A stretch of DNA of 64,000 bases from Sphaerolaimus hirsutus (taxonomy: Eukaryota; Nematoda; Chromadorea; Monhysterida; Sphaerolaimidae). The notes beneath the pieces were generated by a model. The model saw nothing but the letters and a program-made list of their open reading frames with translations, ran no database searches and had not been told where the DNA came from. Position numbers and translations under genes: made by a program. Below, in pieces: positions 36,201 to 50,300 of the stretch. Within the stretch, counting starts at the first letter, position 1, and every line of letters begins with the position of its first letter. The stretch covers positions 27,483,927 through 27,547,926 of the forward strand of contig OZ038451.1 in NCBI GenBank assembly GCA_964036195.1, written 5' to 3'.

Positions 36201-37786
36201 TGAGCACTTCAATTGTTAAAACACAAATTAGAAAATGTTGGAGCAGAATGCATCATGATTTTTTTCAAATTTTTGAACCAAAATCAATTAAATGTAACAA
36301 TTTTTTCTAGAAGAAATATTTTTTATAAATTCTATATTTGAAGCATGAAACAGTAATGTTCTTTAGTAGCAAAACATTACAGAAATTTCAATTTTTAAAA
36401 TAACAGACACATACCTACTTTAAATTTATTGGGTTAATACATGCAATACACAGCAATACAAAAAGTATGAGTACAATACAATGAATCAACATCAAAAATT
36501 TTATTCTCAGAATTAGAATACTTTGAAAAAGTATAGGATACTACCTTTTGTGGACACTTAGTCACGTTTGTGCAGCATCTACTATGGCATTAATCTAATA
36601 GAAGACCACCCTTCTATTTTTGTCAACTTTTTTACCCACCACTCTATTGGAGACGCCCTTCCCCCGACTTATGAAAGCCACCATTATATTTTTTCACTAT
36701 TTTTCAGACATTATTCTTCAAGTTCTACCTGGTTTTCTCAAAATATTCATTAGTTCACATTTTTCATTGTTTGTCAAACAAAAGTATCATAGAATTCAGC
36801 ATTTGATCTGAAAATGATGAAAAATGAACAGTCCAAAAATACAAATGAATGGGATCTGCTGCGATTTTTTTTGTATTTCAGACAGTTATAGTAGCATTTT
36901 TACTCTGAGTAAAATAAAATATGCTGACTGCACTTGAATTTATTCCATGACTAAAGAAATTTCAAAAAGTGTACATTCTTTTGGCAATGCCTTTCTATTA
37001 GAAGAAATATGTTATGTCCATTTTGAAAAATGTAAATATTTTTAACAACTTTGTCATGATGTACATTGCACTTATTTAATTATGACTCCCTGTGGCACTG
37101 GCAGTGACATATAGCCCCAGCCCCATATGTCATTAGTCATGCAAATTGCATTTTTCTTCTAAAGTTATGTACCTAGTGTTTTAGTTGTATGAATTTGCAG
37201 TCACGTTTTCTGCTTTTTGCTGTTTATAGGTGATGGGAGTATGCAATGAGTTGCATATATATACATATATATCCTGTGTATACCTGTTTTTTTTGACTTT
37301 CATATAAAAATCTATTGGGTGCATTTCTCCATGAAATTTTCCACAGCTTCGCGGCATTACTGCTTAGACTTTCAGAATGGTACATACTTGTTTTAATTTT
37401 CTACATGTTAACTTTGCTCATGATTTCAGTTCAGTGATGTCTACACAAATTATTAATGGTCACTAAGTTTGACAAATAGCATATCAATTGCCTTTCCAAT
37501 TGTTATATATTTGCAGATTGAACTATTCAAATTACTTTTATATACTAATAAATGATTATTGCAAATAATGTTAGTGCTATACAAAAGATGGCTGCACCTA
37601 GACATCAGATAATAATCTACATAAAACCTATCACTTCTCTATCCAAATGCAGTAATTTGGCAACAAACTAGCATAGTAGAAAATGACTGCGACTTGCTCA
37701 AAATCACTGATTTTTCTGCTGCTATATTTCGCCCGCGCCGCACTGGGACAAATTACACTGGAAGGGTCGCCCAGATCTTTCGCCAG
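33251..37786. other. long AT-rich stretch; likely neurexin 5' flank or first intron
   Basis: Relics only: TACCGTA family at 34279-34371 and GCCGTTCTATT family at about 36590-37015. Repeat density drops here compared with 9-32 kb. A weak first-exon candidate lies at 37189-37229; no promoter could be recognised. Confidence 0.4.
37189..37229 (+). CDS. candidate neurexin first coding exon (weak)
   Basis: An ATG after an in-frame TAG opens a 13-codon frame, MNLQSRFLLFAVY, then two bases AG and a GT (gtgatg). The phase, 2, is exactly what the LNS1 exon at 38214 needs. Joining them gives a short hydrophobic leader followed by RYPKWYHAW, and mature alpha-neurexins start LNS1 soon after the signal peptide. 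Against it: the hydrophobic run is only about 7 residues, the donor is mediocre and such a short match can occur by chance. The true first exon may lie elsewhere or outside the window. Confidence 0.2.
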
Positions 37787-38211
37787 GTGCCACTCCCAAA
37801 CCCTGTAAAAGACCCTGTAAAGTGTGAAAGACCCTGTGAAATGTCATGTAAAAGATCCGATAAAATGTCAGGTGTCATGTAAAAGACCCCATGAAATCTC
37901 ATGTGTCATGTAAAAGACCCTGTGATGTATCATGTGTATCCAACCGTTATCTTATCGTATCCAAATATTATGTTTTGTATTCCAATATTTCTTTTTACAT
38001 AATATTTGGATACGAAAACTTAATATTTGGATATGATAAAATAAGATTTGGGTACACATGGCACATTACAGGGTCTTTTACATGGTACATGACATTTACA
38101 GCGTCCTTTACATGACACATGACATTTTACAGGGTCCTTTACATGACGCATGACATTTTACAGAGTCTTTTACAGTTTACAGGGTCTTTTACAGGGTGTG
38201 GGAGTGCCCCC
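37787..38211. mobile_element. CCCTGTAAAAG MITE abutting neurexin exon 1
   Basis: Left GTGCCACTCCCAAACCCTG and right CAGGGTGTGGGAGTGCC are inverted ends. The interior repeats CATGTAAAAGACCCTGTAAA words and a TATTTGGATA centre. The right end is 2-3 bases from the exon 1 splice acceptor. Confidence 0.8.
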
Positions 38212-38213
38212 AG

Positions 38214-38347
38214 GTATCCAAAATGGTACCATGCATGGGAGAATGTGCTTTCTTTTGAGTTCAATACAAAGAGTAGGGATGCATTGATATTGTATACTGA
38301 TGATGGCAAGTTGTATGGCAACTTCTATGAGATAATGGTGATTAGAG
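38214..38347 (+). CDS. NRXN: neurexin exon 1 of 29: LNS1, first strands
   Basis: Encodes YPKWYHAWENVLSFEFNTKS followed by ALILYTDDG, the opening beta strands of neurexin LNS1. Entry phase 2, exit phase 1, strong donor gtgagt. The acceptor (cccccag) sits 2-3 bases beyond the right end of a MITE and lacks a good pyrimidine tract, so the 5' edge is the least certain of the gene. The frame stays open upstream, but that part is transposon sequence. Confidence 0.75.
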
Positions 38348-41300
38348 GTGAGTTTATTGAGGTGTTGAAAATGCAAGGACGTAGCCAGGAGGCAGGGGGG
38401 GGGGCGGCCGCCCCCCCCCCCCCCCCCCTTCCCGGGCTGGACCAAAAAATGTGCCAGAAATGGCACTTCCCGAAGACGATTTTGTCGCTGTATGAAAAAA
38501 ATTTGCGCGCAGGCGCGCATTTTCCCTTTCCCACAACAGATATTTTCGGCTGACGCGTCTCCGCAGCCTCTAACCAGTGAAAAACCTAAAGTTTTGTCCA
38601 TGTCGCTGTATATGCCTGTAAGATACAGACATATACAGCTGTTTTGGCGCCAATGCCAACGCCAGTGGCGCCATTCCCTTTACTACAGGGGCAAAATTTT
38701 AGGGGGGGGGGCGCCGCCCCCCCCCGTTCGCCGGCCTCAGTATACAATCCGCCCCCCCCCCGCTCAAAAATCCTGGCTACGTCCCTGTGAAAATGTGCAT
38801 TTTTTTTGCCACTGGCAGCGTAAATATTTGAATATACTTGTATTTATTGTGATGTAAAACTTTTGTGGCCTGAGACTGACACCTAGGTGCCTAAAATCAA
38901 ACCATGTTTCAAGTTTTGATAAAGTGTTCCTAGCGAATGTACTTTCAACTATACATGTCATTTCATGTGATGTGACAGGGTATTAAAACTTTTACACTTA
39001 AAACTGGGTCTTGAAACAATGGCATGAAAGCAGGATTTTGGTATCTTTTGGTAATTTCTGATTAAAAAATTGATCAAGGTCTTACTCATAGTGCTCATAA
39101 AAATATGAATGTTAAAATTTCAGGTAAGCTCAGAGTGAAATTCAGAATTGGTAGAGAAAAACGACGATCAGAAACAGTTATGATGGTCATAAATGCAACA
39201 GTAAATGATGGAGAATGGCATAAAATGACCCTGTTCCAATACTGGCAAAGATGCAAATTACAACTGGATGCACTGAATGAATTTCATACATTGAGCCAAA
39301 GTGATTATAAATTTGGTAATTATGATACAAACTTAGGGGTCTATGTTGGTGGTTTGCCACAGGTAATTTTTATCTATTTTTTGATATTTTCAATATTTAA
39401 CAACATTTTTGCATTCTTCTTTCTATAACAGGAATTTCCTGAGCGCAATTTGAGCAATGCATTATCAAAGGTTCTACCACATTTTGATGGGTCAATAAGG
39501 AACCTAATGTACAGAACTTTAACTTATGGGGTTACTGCCCCAGAAATGTTGGACCATGGTTTGTTTCCACAGAGCTGCATTTTTATGATTTCCAAATAAA
39601 GTTGAAAAACTGACTGGTGGATCAGCTCTGCAAAGAATTTTACAATAGATTTTGAATAAAAAAAGCCCATGACAAATTCTGCATGTCAATGTATTGTGTA
39701 GAGAAAAATACTATTTTGGTTCATCACAAAGTACACATCCACGTGTGCTGTGCAGTTATAACAGACTACAACATAAAAAATTTTGCCAAATGTTTAGATA
39801 TTTTTTATCATACAGCCCAAATACAGCCCAAATTGCTTCTAAAAAGCACACCGTCATTATGTGTGACAAGTTTAGAACATATTTTATTCTGATGCCATAA
39901 CACCACATTTTCATTTCAACTGACATTTTTTCATTTCAGAGGGTGTTCGAAGAATTTCAGATGACTACTGTAAATCGGCATCGCAAAATGTGGGTGATAA
40001 CCACAGTTATTGTAAAAACAATGGGATCTGTTACAGTACCAATGATGGGCCCAAGTGCAATTGTTTATATACGCAATTCAGAGGGGAGTTTTGTGAAGTT
40101 GGTGAGTTGTTTTTCATCATTAATTATGACAAACTCATGGTGCTCTGTGGTTTATGTACACAATGTTGGTTTAAAAACTTTGAATGTGCATTAAAATGTC
40201 CATTTTAAATATATTTTTTTTTGCATATTTACACTATGATTTTATTCCAAACTACACAGAACAAGAATCACAAAAAGTGTCATTTTTCGGAAATGACTAT
40301 CTATACTTCAATTTTGAGGATGTTGGCAATGGTGCTGTTTCTATGGAAGAGAATATCACTTTGAGCTTCAAAACGTCTCAATCAAAAGCATTTTTGTTTT
40401 ACACTGGTGATCAGGAAGTGAGTTTCAATTTTTCAATTCGTCTGGAGTTTCCATTTTCACCAATGGAGAAGTAGTAGAATAAAAGTAGCCAGAAAATCAA
40501 GTCATTATGAGATTATTTTCATTCACAAGTATAAATACTTGTTACTTGTCAATTTACCTGTCATGTACATTAACCTTTTCTGTTCACAACTTCACTTGCA
40601 AAACTTCACAATGTGCCCGCGCACACTAGTTTTCACTGTGACTTCTGTGAAAACTGAATTTTTTTCAAATGTGTATTAATCAACATGGTTGAATGCTTTA
40701 ATTTAATTTGAATGTGAATTTAAATTAATTACTGTATAAATTTGAAAATTTTAAAACTGAAACACGTATAGCATACAAGAAGAGTAGGCTGAATGTCGCC
40801 ATGTGGCCATTTCAGTTTTCACATAAGTCACGGTTAAAACTAGTGTGTGTAGGGCCAATGCAAAATATTCTAAAATTCTAAAAACCCCATTCAGGATTAC
40901 CTGCACATTTCCCTGCAACAAGGCAGCGTCGTTGCAACATCTAATTTAGGTGGCAGAGCGAATACTGTCAGAGTGCAGCCATTAATAAGGGACAAAACTG
41001 GCCATTTCAGGTTTAATGACAACACTTGGCACACTTTGATTGCTCACCGTAGATTGAACTTGGTTGGTTTTTATGAATGTTTCTTGTGTTCTGGTATGTA
41101 GTTAGCATTCCAAAAATGTTTGTTTTTTTTAGAAAATATAATTAAATATAATTTCAGATAATCAATAAAAAAATAATAAATACAACTCCCTGAAAAAATG
41201 CACATAAAGTGTAAAAATGAAAAAATATATATAGGAGAGCCTCTTTTGTATTTTCTTATCATAAACTAGATAAAACTAAATCTCTTGGATTTTTTGATAA

Positions 41301-44300
41301 AATATAAATGAATTTAAGATCTTTTATATTTTCTTATATTCAAAAAAATATAAAATAAATATAAATCTCCTGAGATTTTTGGAATGCTGTATGTAGAATT
41401 CTAGAAGGATGGAAAGAGAGGATAGAATAAAAGTGAGAAGTTTTTGAAAATGTTTTTATTTATTTTGTTCCAATAAAATTGGGAGGACATTTTAATCTCT
41501 GTGAGTGAGTTCTCTATTCCAATAATTAAAGTGAAAAATAAATGGTGGCACTTGGAAACTTCTCATTTTTATTGTTATTTTCATTATATAGGGGGTCACA
41601 ATTTGTTTGTGGGGATGATTTTTGTTGGGAGTGTTGGCTATGGAGTGAATAGCCATTGTTCAAATGAATATAAATGTTTTGTCATGCATTTGAAAAGTTT
41701 TGGCATATAAATTATTTTATGTATCTGAAAGTTTGTAGTAGTGATAGCATGACTTTATAAAATGGGAATTTAGCTAATGTAGTTCATCAAAATTAATTAT
41801 GAGAAAATTTCAGTTCCATTTGATCACACATCCACTTTCTACCACATTTGTAATGAATCTTACCCTATGTCGGCATGCATGTAGATGTGGGTATCCATCT
41901 TTATCAATTTTTTTGAATTGACATAAATATATCAAATGGGTTCTCAGGGAGTAGATTCTACAAAGCATGCACATGTAAGTTTTTAAATTTTTATGTGAAA
42001 ATAATTAGTTCATTGCCTAATGAAATTGTTTGCTGTGTCCCTTAGAATAAAGTGGTCTGTTGTTCTAAAATAATTACAAAAGTGTTGTGTTTAGCAGTTG
42101 GGGCATTTCTTTAATTTAAGTGTGGAACATTTTTATGCAATGCATTGAGGTCAAAGGGATGTCATGTATGGTGATGGGATATTAATACTAATCTATAATT
42201 ATTTCAATGGGATATAATAATATGTGGCTTCTGGTGAAATATCAGTTGGAAATCATCTGCTGTAAATACCATTTCATATGGTGTAAATTGTAAATACCCT
42301 GTCAATCAAGTGTCTAATGTCATGTAAAATGTCACACAATTTGTCAATAATCATGCCAGTGTTAAGTTCAGCAATAAATATATTACTATTTATTTTATTT
42401 GGCATTTCATATAACATTTTACATAACATTTGGCTGTACCCATGGGAAGTGTGGTCCTTAGTTTACATTGATGTTGTCCATACGCTATTGTACCTTAGAT
42501 TTATCTTTATGTACCTAGTGCAGGTGCATCAATTTTTCAGAAATTTGGTTATTACAGGTATTTTAAAACTTTGGTTATTACTGGTAGCAGCTGTCAACCG
42601 CTGAGACAGACATTAGGGCCCATAACTACATTTATATGCTCAGCTATTTAAGATGCAACCATTTGAAAATAAGTTTATCTTATTCAATATATGCAACAGT
42701 TTAGATGTGTGCTACTTTGTATTTGCTGCAGTGTACAATCATTTTTAAGTGTGCATGCATAATCACCCTAATGTTTCATTATAGTTTGGAATTTGGTAAT
42801 TGTTGTGACATGTAACTACTATGTAAACATGTACATGTAAATATAACTATACATATAACATGATACCCCAAAACATTGTTCAAACCAAATTTGCATGTGT
42901 GTGTGCAGTGTCTGCAGAGTAAAATCTGGAAGGTGTACTAATTTTGTAACTGGCATTTGAATGAAAAAAACAGTAAAATATTACCCATCCCTTATCTTTT
43001 CAGCTGACCCTCACAGTGGATCACACTGTATCAGATATAAAAACAAGTATCGGTGACAGACAGTGGCTTATAAATGTCTTTGCTTATGTGGCTTCAGCCC
43101 CAGTTGGAAAGGTGCCAAGCGGTTTAGTGAGTGAAGGATTTGCTGGGTGTATGAAAGAGGTGGGTGTATCTGTTTTGTACTACAAATAGCAACGATATGA
43201 GCATGATGTGCATAGAAGAGAGAGCCATTTATGCATGAACCTGTTTGAGAAAACTGATGTGCATGTTGGCAAGTAGCAAATTAAGTACTGATTGGTAAAT
43301 ATATAAATGGTAGGTCAAGTGACAAGAAACTTTTAAAATGAAAATTTTCTCACTGATCGAGTTAACTAAGTTTACTGTCACTTAACTTACTACTTCTCTT
43401 GTCACTTGTCCACATGTGCAATTTTACACCATTTTGCATTCACCCTTCAGTCTTTTCAACAAACACAACATGACACATTAGATTTGAGTTTCTAAAAGAA
43501 TTTCCACCCAAACAATTCAGATAATCTACCATGCTGGTGAATACACAATAAACTTTCTTCAATCATCCAATGCTGCCACCCACCCTGCGAGTCAGGCAAA
43601 TTTTGATTTGAATTTTTTACAAGTGACATCATCACTGATCACTCCAAGTGGCCAAGTTGTGTTCAATTGTGGAGATACACTCGTACCTGAGCCAATTTCA
43701 TTTTTGCAAAGTGAAGCATATCTGAGATTACCAGCTTGGAGTGTCATGAGTGGAGGCACTATAGGTGTGTGATTTAAATATTTTATATACCTTTATGATT
43801 GAGTTTGGCTTGCATATTTTCACAATGACATTTTTACAGCTTTTCAAATCAAGACTATTGAACCAGATGGTTTGATTTTGTACAATGGCTGGCACACAAT
43901 GGATGGGGATGTTTCAAGTGGAAACTTTTTAGCTGTTGAGCTCATTGATGGGCACATTTATGTTGTAATTGACATTGGAACAGGCAGTGTGAGAACTCAG
44001 GTGAATAAAATTGTTGCATATAACCATTAATTTGAATTGTTATGTTGTTGAATAGGGAACTTGTCTCACCAGTGTTTCCCAGTGTTTCCAAAAAAATACA
44101 AAGTTAATTTTTCTCTTCAAATCAACAAACTTCTTCTGCCCCCCACTCACCCCTCACGTCAAATCCACCCAATCTCACTTAACCCCCCCCCCCACAGGCC
44201 AGTTCCAGCCCTCTCTCAGACAACATGTGGCATTCCATTTCTCTGCACACCCAATCAACTGGCCTCAGAGGCACCGTGCAGGTGGATGGGGTCCACACAG

Positions 44301-47300
44301 ATTTCAGTCTGCCCGCTGCCACACTGGCGGGTGGGAGTGGGCGGAGTCATGGGGTGCAGGTGTGTCAGGGGGTGATAGTCATTTTTTGCTGGTGGGGGTT
44401 GCAGGGTTTGGGGAGGATAATTTTACTCATTTATGTTGGGGATAATGGCAAAAAGTATGTAGAGAGGTGAAAAAGCATGCCAATTTGTGATGGTTGTCTG
44501 TAAAAGTGTCAGTGTTTGAAGTTTATCTAGTGATTAGCTCTGTTAATTCATGTAGTAATCACTGACTGCACAACTATTCATTTGGCTTCAATCATTAAAT
44601 TATGGTAACACCCACTGTCTTTTCAGTCTCATCACAATCAGTATATTTACATGAATTTTTTTCCAGCTGACTGGCTCAATGTATCTTGGTGGTGTGGAAT
44701 TCCGCAACAGTGAAACGATGGCAAAAATGCCAGAGTCTGTGTGGTCAGCATCATTGAAGAAGGGATACCTCGGCTGTGTTAAAAGTTTTACAGTGAATGG
44801 TTAGTGTTTGTAGAGTGAGAGATTGCGTCACATACAGGGGTGGGCATTTTCAGTTACCGCTGGAAAAACGCGATAGCTTGAGCTACGGTTGAGCTATCAC
44901 AGTGAAATTTTAACACAATAGAGTAGACTCCATAGGACACCTATTCTAAAGGTTGCAACCAAAACGGCCACATTTTGGGTGAGTTGTGGAACACACAGTT
45001 TTTGTGTAATTTTGTGACTTAACCCCCCTTATCTTGGAACTGGGGGACTGTTCGAGAAAAAAAGCGAATTAGGTCATAGCCCCGCCCCCAAACCCGAACA
45101 TACTCAACGGGCATCAAAATCGGCCAATGTACGACAGAATGGGACGACACCAAAGGCCAGTGATCCGCACCCCCCCACAAATGCCACCCTTGATTTATCC
45201 TATCGGTGACGCCAAGTCACAAAATTACACTAAAAACTGTGTCTTCCACATCTCACCCAAAATGTGGCCGTTTGGGTTGCAAACTTCAGAATAGGTTTCC
45301 TATGGAGTCTACTCTATTGTGTAAAAATTTCACTGTGATAGCTCAACCCTAGCTCAAGCTATGACGTTTTTCCTGCGGTAACTGAAAATGCCCACCCCTG
45401 TATATGCAATTGAGTATTCTAGAGTGGGGGAGACCTCTCTACCCCATCTGTCCAGCTGAAAATTTTTTGGTATCTGCCCAAAAATCCAAAATTTTCAGCT
45501 ATCATTATCTTTGCAGAGTTTTCATTAACTGCCTGACTGATGTGTTCCATATCGATTTTCTCAATTGGAAAATGTTCTCACTGTGTTGGCTGACAAAAAG
45601 AAATGCCCTCTATTTTTCTGCCAGTACAGGTTCCACTTATATTTATATCAGATTTGATTTTTAATGTTGATACTTTCACACAGGCATCACCTTAGAATTA
45701 GTGCAACACCTTCACCAAAGGAACAGCATTGGTACAGAAATTGGCTGCATAGAACCTCCATTTCTGATGTCTCAGAAGGATCAGAAATCAAACATGAGTG
45801 CGGTTTTATCACTATCAACCTTTCATCCAAGCATGAGCACGGACAAAGCATGTAAAAGCATGCACCATATGCCACGTGGGGACATAAGTTCCACAGACAC
45901 AAGTTCAGAAGTGGATTACTGTAAGAATGAAGCTCATTGTATGCTTGGCTGGCATAGAATCAAGTGTGATTGTGCATCAGTAAGAAGGCCTTATGAGGGA
46001 GTCACTTGTGCTGAAGGTTGGACATTTTGAATTAAAAATAATGATTCCTGTGGAAGTTGACCCATTTGGATGGTGTATTTTAGCTAAAATAAAAGTTTGT
46101 TGCTGTACATAACCTTTTGGCAAGTTTGAAACTACTAGACTTTTTGAGACATTCATGTGTACAGGTAATCAAAAGAGAAATCTAATACACTGAAAGTGTG
46201 ACAACACTAATAGAAACTGCATTGTAAAATAGAATAGGTATGCTTGATTGAAATTCCATTTTTTTATAGATGCTGTCAGACTGGCATTCGATGAAGATGG
46301 CGAAATGCTGCAAATAACAAAGCCTTGGCTGGTATCTACACAGGCAGAGGATTTACAGGTGGATTTTTAACATTATTCTGTTTCAAAGTGATTTGCGTGT
46401 TCTCAAAAAATTTCAAAAACTGCAAAAAATTGGTGTGTTCATGCAGATTTTCCTGAAGTGTGTGGAAGCGCCTTGTGAAGCGTTGGGGAGTGTATCACAG
46501 CGATTCAGCAACGTTATGACATGTAGTGCCAACAGCGAAACAACGTGTTGACAAGGCCTTGTCAACACGTTGTTTCGCTGTTGTCTCGATGTGTCATAAT
46601 GTTGTTTCAATGCTGGGTTTGTGCGCGTCACAATAAAAGCATGCATTTACATGCTGTGGGATGATGTTGTCCCAACGCTGAAAATTTTGTCAGAACGTTG
46701 TTTTCAAGTTGGTGGAAATGTTGTCCCCAAGTTGGCACTACATGTCATAACGCTGGTGAATCGCTGTGTATACATGAAGGCATTTCACAACAATTCACAG
46801 CGCATCAACACACCCATATTTTGCTTTGTATGGAGTATAAATTGTTACAAACTGCCCTTGAATGAGTCCCTTCAATGGATATATACAAGATATATTTACA
46901 CAAAATGTATACAAAAATATACAAAGTATACATCTGCCAGTTTAAGCAGTGGGGACTTACCTAACAAAAATGCACATTTTAGGTAATTTTTCACTTTCTC
47001 ACTCACAGATAAAATTTAGGACTGACAGACATCACGGTGCCCTGTTTCTTGCTGCAGTGGCGCATAGACATCATTTGTCCAGAAGAGATAAAAGCTGGCA
47101 AAAGCAGGCAATTCAACTAGTTTTATCTGGAGCCAGATTGAAATTGAGGCTAAATTTTGGTGGACAAGATGTGGTTAGTCTTTTGAATATGGATGTTATT
47201 TAGGTTAAAAAATGTGTGTGGTTGGAAAAATACTTTTGATAATTGATGTATTTTGACATTTCCAAATGAAAAGTGTTCGATGCCATTTGAGTCATGCCAC

Positions 47301-50300
47301 TTTTGGAGGACCTTAACTCCTTAAATATGTAAACATTATATTGTTTCAAACATTTGATATTAGAAAAAGTGGCCAGTAATCAGCATTCAATATTGAATAT
47401 GTCCTTTAACAGTTATGTAAAGTGTTAAACAATAAAGTGCTTCACTTCACGTCCAATCAATCTCATCATTTGCAGATTTACAGTTGGGGCTCAAATTTAG
47501 CAGATGACAATTGGCACAGTGCCAAAATCAAAAGAAGAGCAAATAGACTATGGTTATATTTAGATGGAGTGTGGGACTTTGTTCCAAGTGTGTATTTTCT
47601 GTGGTTTTGATGTTTTCACTTATCCTGTCTTTAAAAAAATCTTTAATTACAGAAACAATTTCATCACAAAAACTGACAATACAACATGACTCAATATTTG
47701 TGGGACAGGCCCCAGGGAATACCAAGGCCTTTATGTTCTCCGCATCAAATGATATTGATGATGATCAAAAAGATTTTGGGCAAGATGAAAACATTGAGTT
47801 GGATGCAACAAATTTCAATGGGGAACTCAGCTCATTGGTATTCAATGGGGAGAATCTATTTGAAATTGCTGTTCAAAATTTGGGTGCTGACGTTGGAAAT
47901 AAAGTTGGCAGCACAAAATTTGGTTCAAATATTAGTGTGACAGCAAGTTTTGCACAGCACAGGTGAAATTCTCTGTTTTTCTTTAATTTATATTAGCATT
48001 GTATAAGTGCAAGCAATACCATCTGATATGTTTTTCAATCTGAAATGGTTTTGTGTGCAGTTATGCAACAAATCGGGCAAAGCCTACTACATTTAATAGC
48101 AAGATCATTTTTAGGTTTAGAAGACACAAGCACATTGTGCTCTTACAATGCAGCATTTTCTATGCAGTAACGTTTGTAATCAGATGCTGTAGATGAATAT
48201 TTTGTTTGTAGAACTTCACCTTCAAGACTTTTATGCCATGATATTTTGCACCTTTTTGATTCAATCTTTTCCTGACAATGCAGTGAACTTATTATATTTT
48301 GAAGAATTTGATATTTTGATGACAGATTCAGTAAAATGTCAAAATTTTACATCTTTATAAATGGTGAGTTTGATTGAATGTATGCACATTTGGTTTGAGA
48401 TTCAATTAGCCGCACAAAGTTTTTTTTTGGCAAAAAGTTTTTCAAAGAGGGAGTTTTTCGAGGGAGACTTTATTGAGAATATGTGGTAAATAATAATGTC
48501 TTGTGTCAGCGTTGCACCACTATCTACCATAACACAAATATCACCATTGTTTGGCATTAAATAAATATACTTATAAAGGTTGGCACATTGCCAATTTCAA
48601 CTGTGTGTGCACAATATCTAATCACTGAAAAGTTATCAGAGTCAGCAATTGTATAAGGAAGCACATAATTAGATAAAAACAACCAGGCATAAAATTTGAG
48701 GGGTCAATTAAATCTCACACCTCAATAATTTTCATCAACTATTTATATTTACAAAGTTTTCTGAATGAAGCATTATTAAGCAGTATTTACCCTAACTAAT
48801 ATGACAAAATGTTTTTTTTACATTCAGGTTGCTACGTGAGAAAACAGTCAGCTTTACCAGTCAATTGGGATATGCTAAACTTCATAGAATGTTTGCAAGG
48901 GAAACATTGTTTGATGGTGTCAATTTGAGATTGCATTTTCAATTCAGAACTTTGGAGAAAAATGGCCTCATTATGTTTGTTGGGAACCAATGGGAATTTC
49001 TGGCTGTGGAATTGAATGAGGGAAAGGTGAGTATCACCTTAATTTTTTGTTATTCCATATTCTCACATGGGCTGTTTCCAGGTAACATGAGACTTACTGT
49101 GTTACATATTTATGGGTGAAAATTGGCCAACATTTTTGTGTCAGTGTAATGTTGACAACATAAACTGATGGACATTTGATAATTAAATGGAATTCAACAT
49201 CCCTCATTTTTCAGTTAAAATGTAAATGCAATATCAAGTCCAACGTATGAAACAAATTTATTTCATAAATCATACATGCAAAATTCCCAGATTCACTTCA
49301 TCCTGAGCCCTGATCAAAATTCTGGCATCAAGACATTGATATCGAAAACTGAGTACCAGTTCTATGCAACAAACAATCATGTTCTCCCAAAACACACTCT
49401 ATTTTCCCCAAATTCTAAAATGTCACAAAATTTGGCTGATTTTGAATGGCATAATGTGGCTGTGATTGAAAGAAACTTACCTAAGCATGAATTATTGCTG
49501 ATTGTGGATAAGCTGGTTACAAAAATGGACGGAGGTGATTGGCTGAACAAAAAGATCATGTTTGAGAATATGAAGGTTTGTTTTTGGATTTTAAAATGAA
49601 TTTGCTATTTAGTTGTTCATGTTATTATCAATTCAAAATATTCAGTTGGTGCCAGAAATTGTAGCATTTTCCACCAGATTCAAATTGACATAAAAAATGA
49701 TTTTAGCACAGTTTGAATTTTGTATTTTATGCATCACTTTAAATATTTACTTCTGTATATGTTTTTATAAAAATGCAGGGCCCTCTGTACATTGGTGGCA
49801 TGCAGAACATTTCATCTTATGCAAACTTGCCTATTGCCCTCAAATCATCACATGGATTCAGGGGTTGCATTGCATCTTTAGAGGTTGGATCAAAAAAAAT
49901 TGACCTTTTTAAAGAGAGCCAAAAGGTGCACATGGTGGAGAAAGGATGCATAGGTGAGTTTTACTGTGCAGAATGAAAATCCAGTAAAGCACCAGCTAAA
50001 TGGCTAGTTGGTGCAGCATCATAAAGGACTGCATTGACATTGCACCCAGCCCCAGGCATTATTCTTCTTGGTGTTACTTTATCAAAATGCCTTCACACTT
50101 CACTGAAAGATTCTGTGATTGGTGAAGTTCATGTGAATGTGTTTGATGCTTGGAAGTAGACTTTATGTGTTTTTTTGTGAAGTATCTGTGTAAAGGCACT
50201 ACATGAAACTTCATCTTGAATCACACACCCAGTTTGATATTAGATTTTTTTATATATGGATTTTACACAGAGCCATCTGCCCAGTGCAACAGCAACACCC

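Noticed and set aside
38119-38213. In-frame upstream extension of neurexin exon 1 beginning MTFYRVLYMTHD
   Set aside because: It is entirely the inverted CATGACATTTTACAGGG repeat of a MITE. The hydrophobic look is accidental.
38170-38601. 143-residue minus-strand ORF
   Set aside because: Antisense to neurexin exon 1 and running into the CAAGGACGTA MITE with its poly-G run.
42317-42604. 95-residue hydrophobic ORF in neurexin intron 6
   Set aside because: It overlaps a GTAAAATGTC repeat relic and has no suitable splice sites. The hydrophobicity reflects T-rich DNA.
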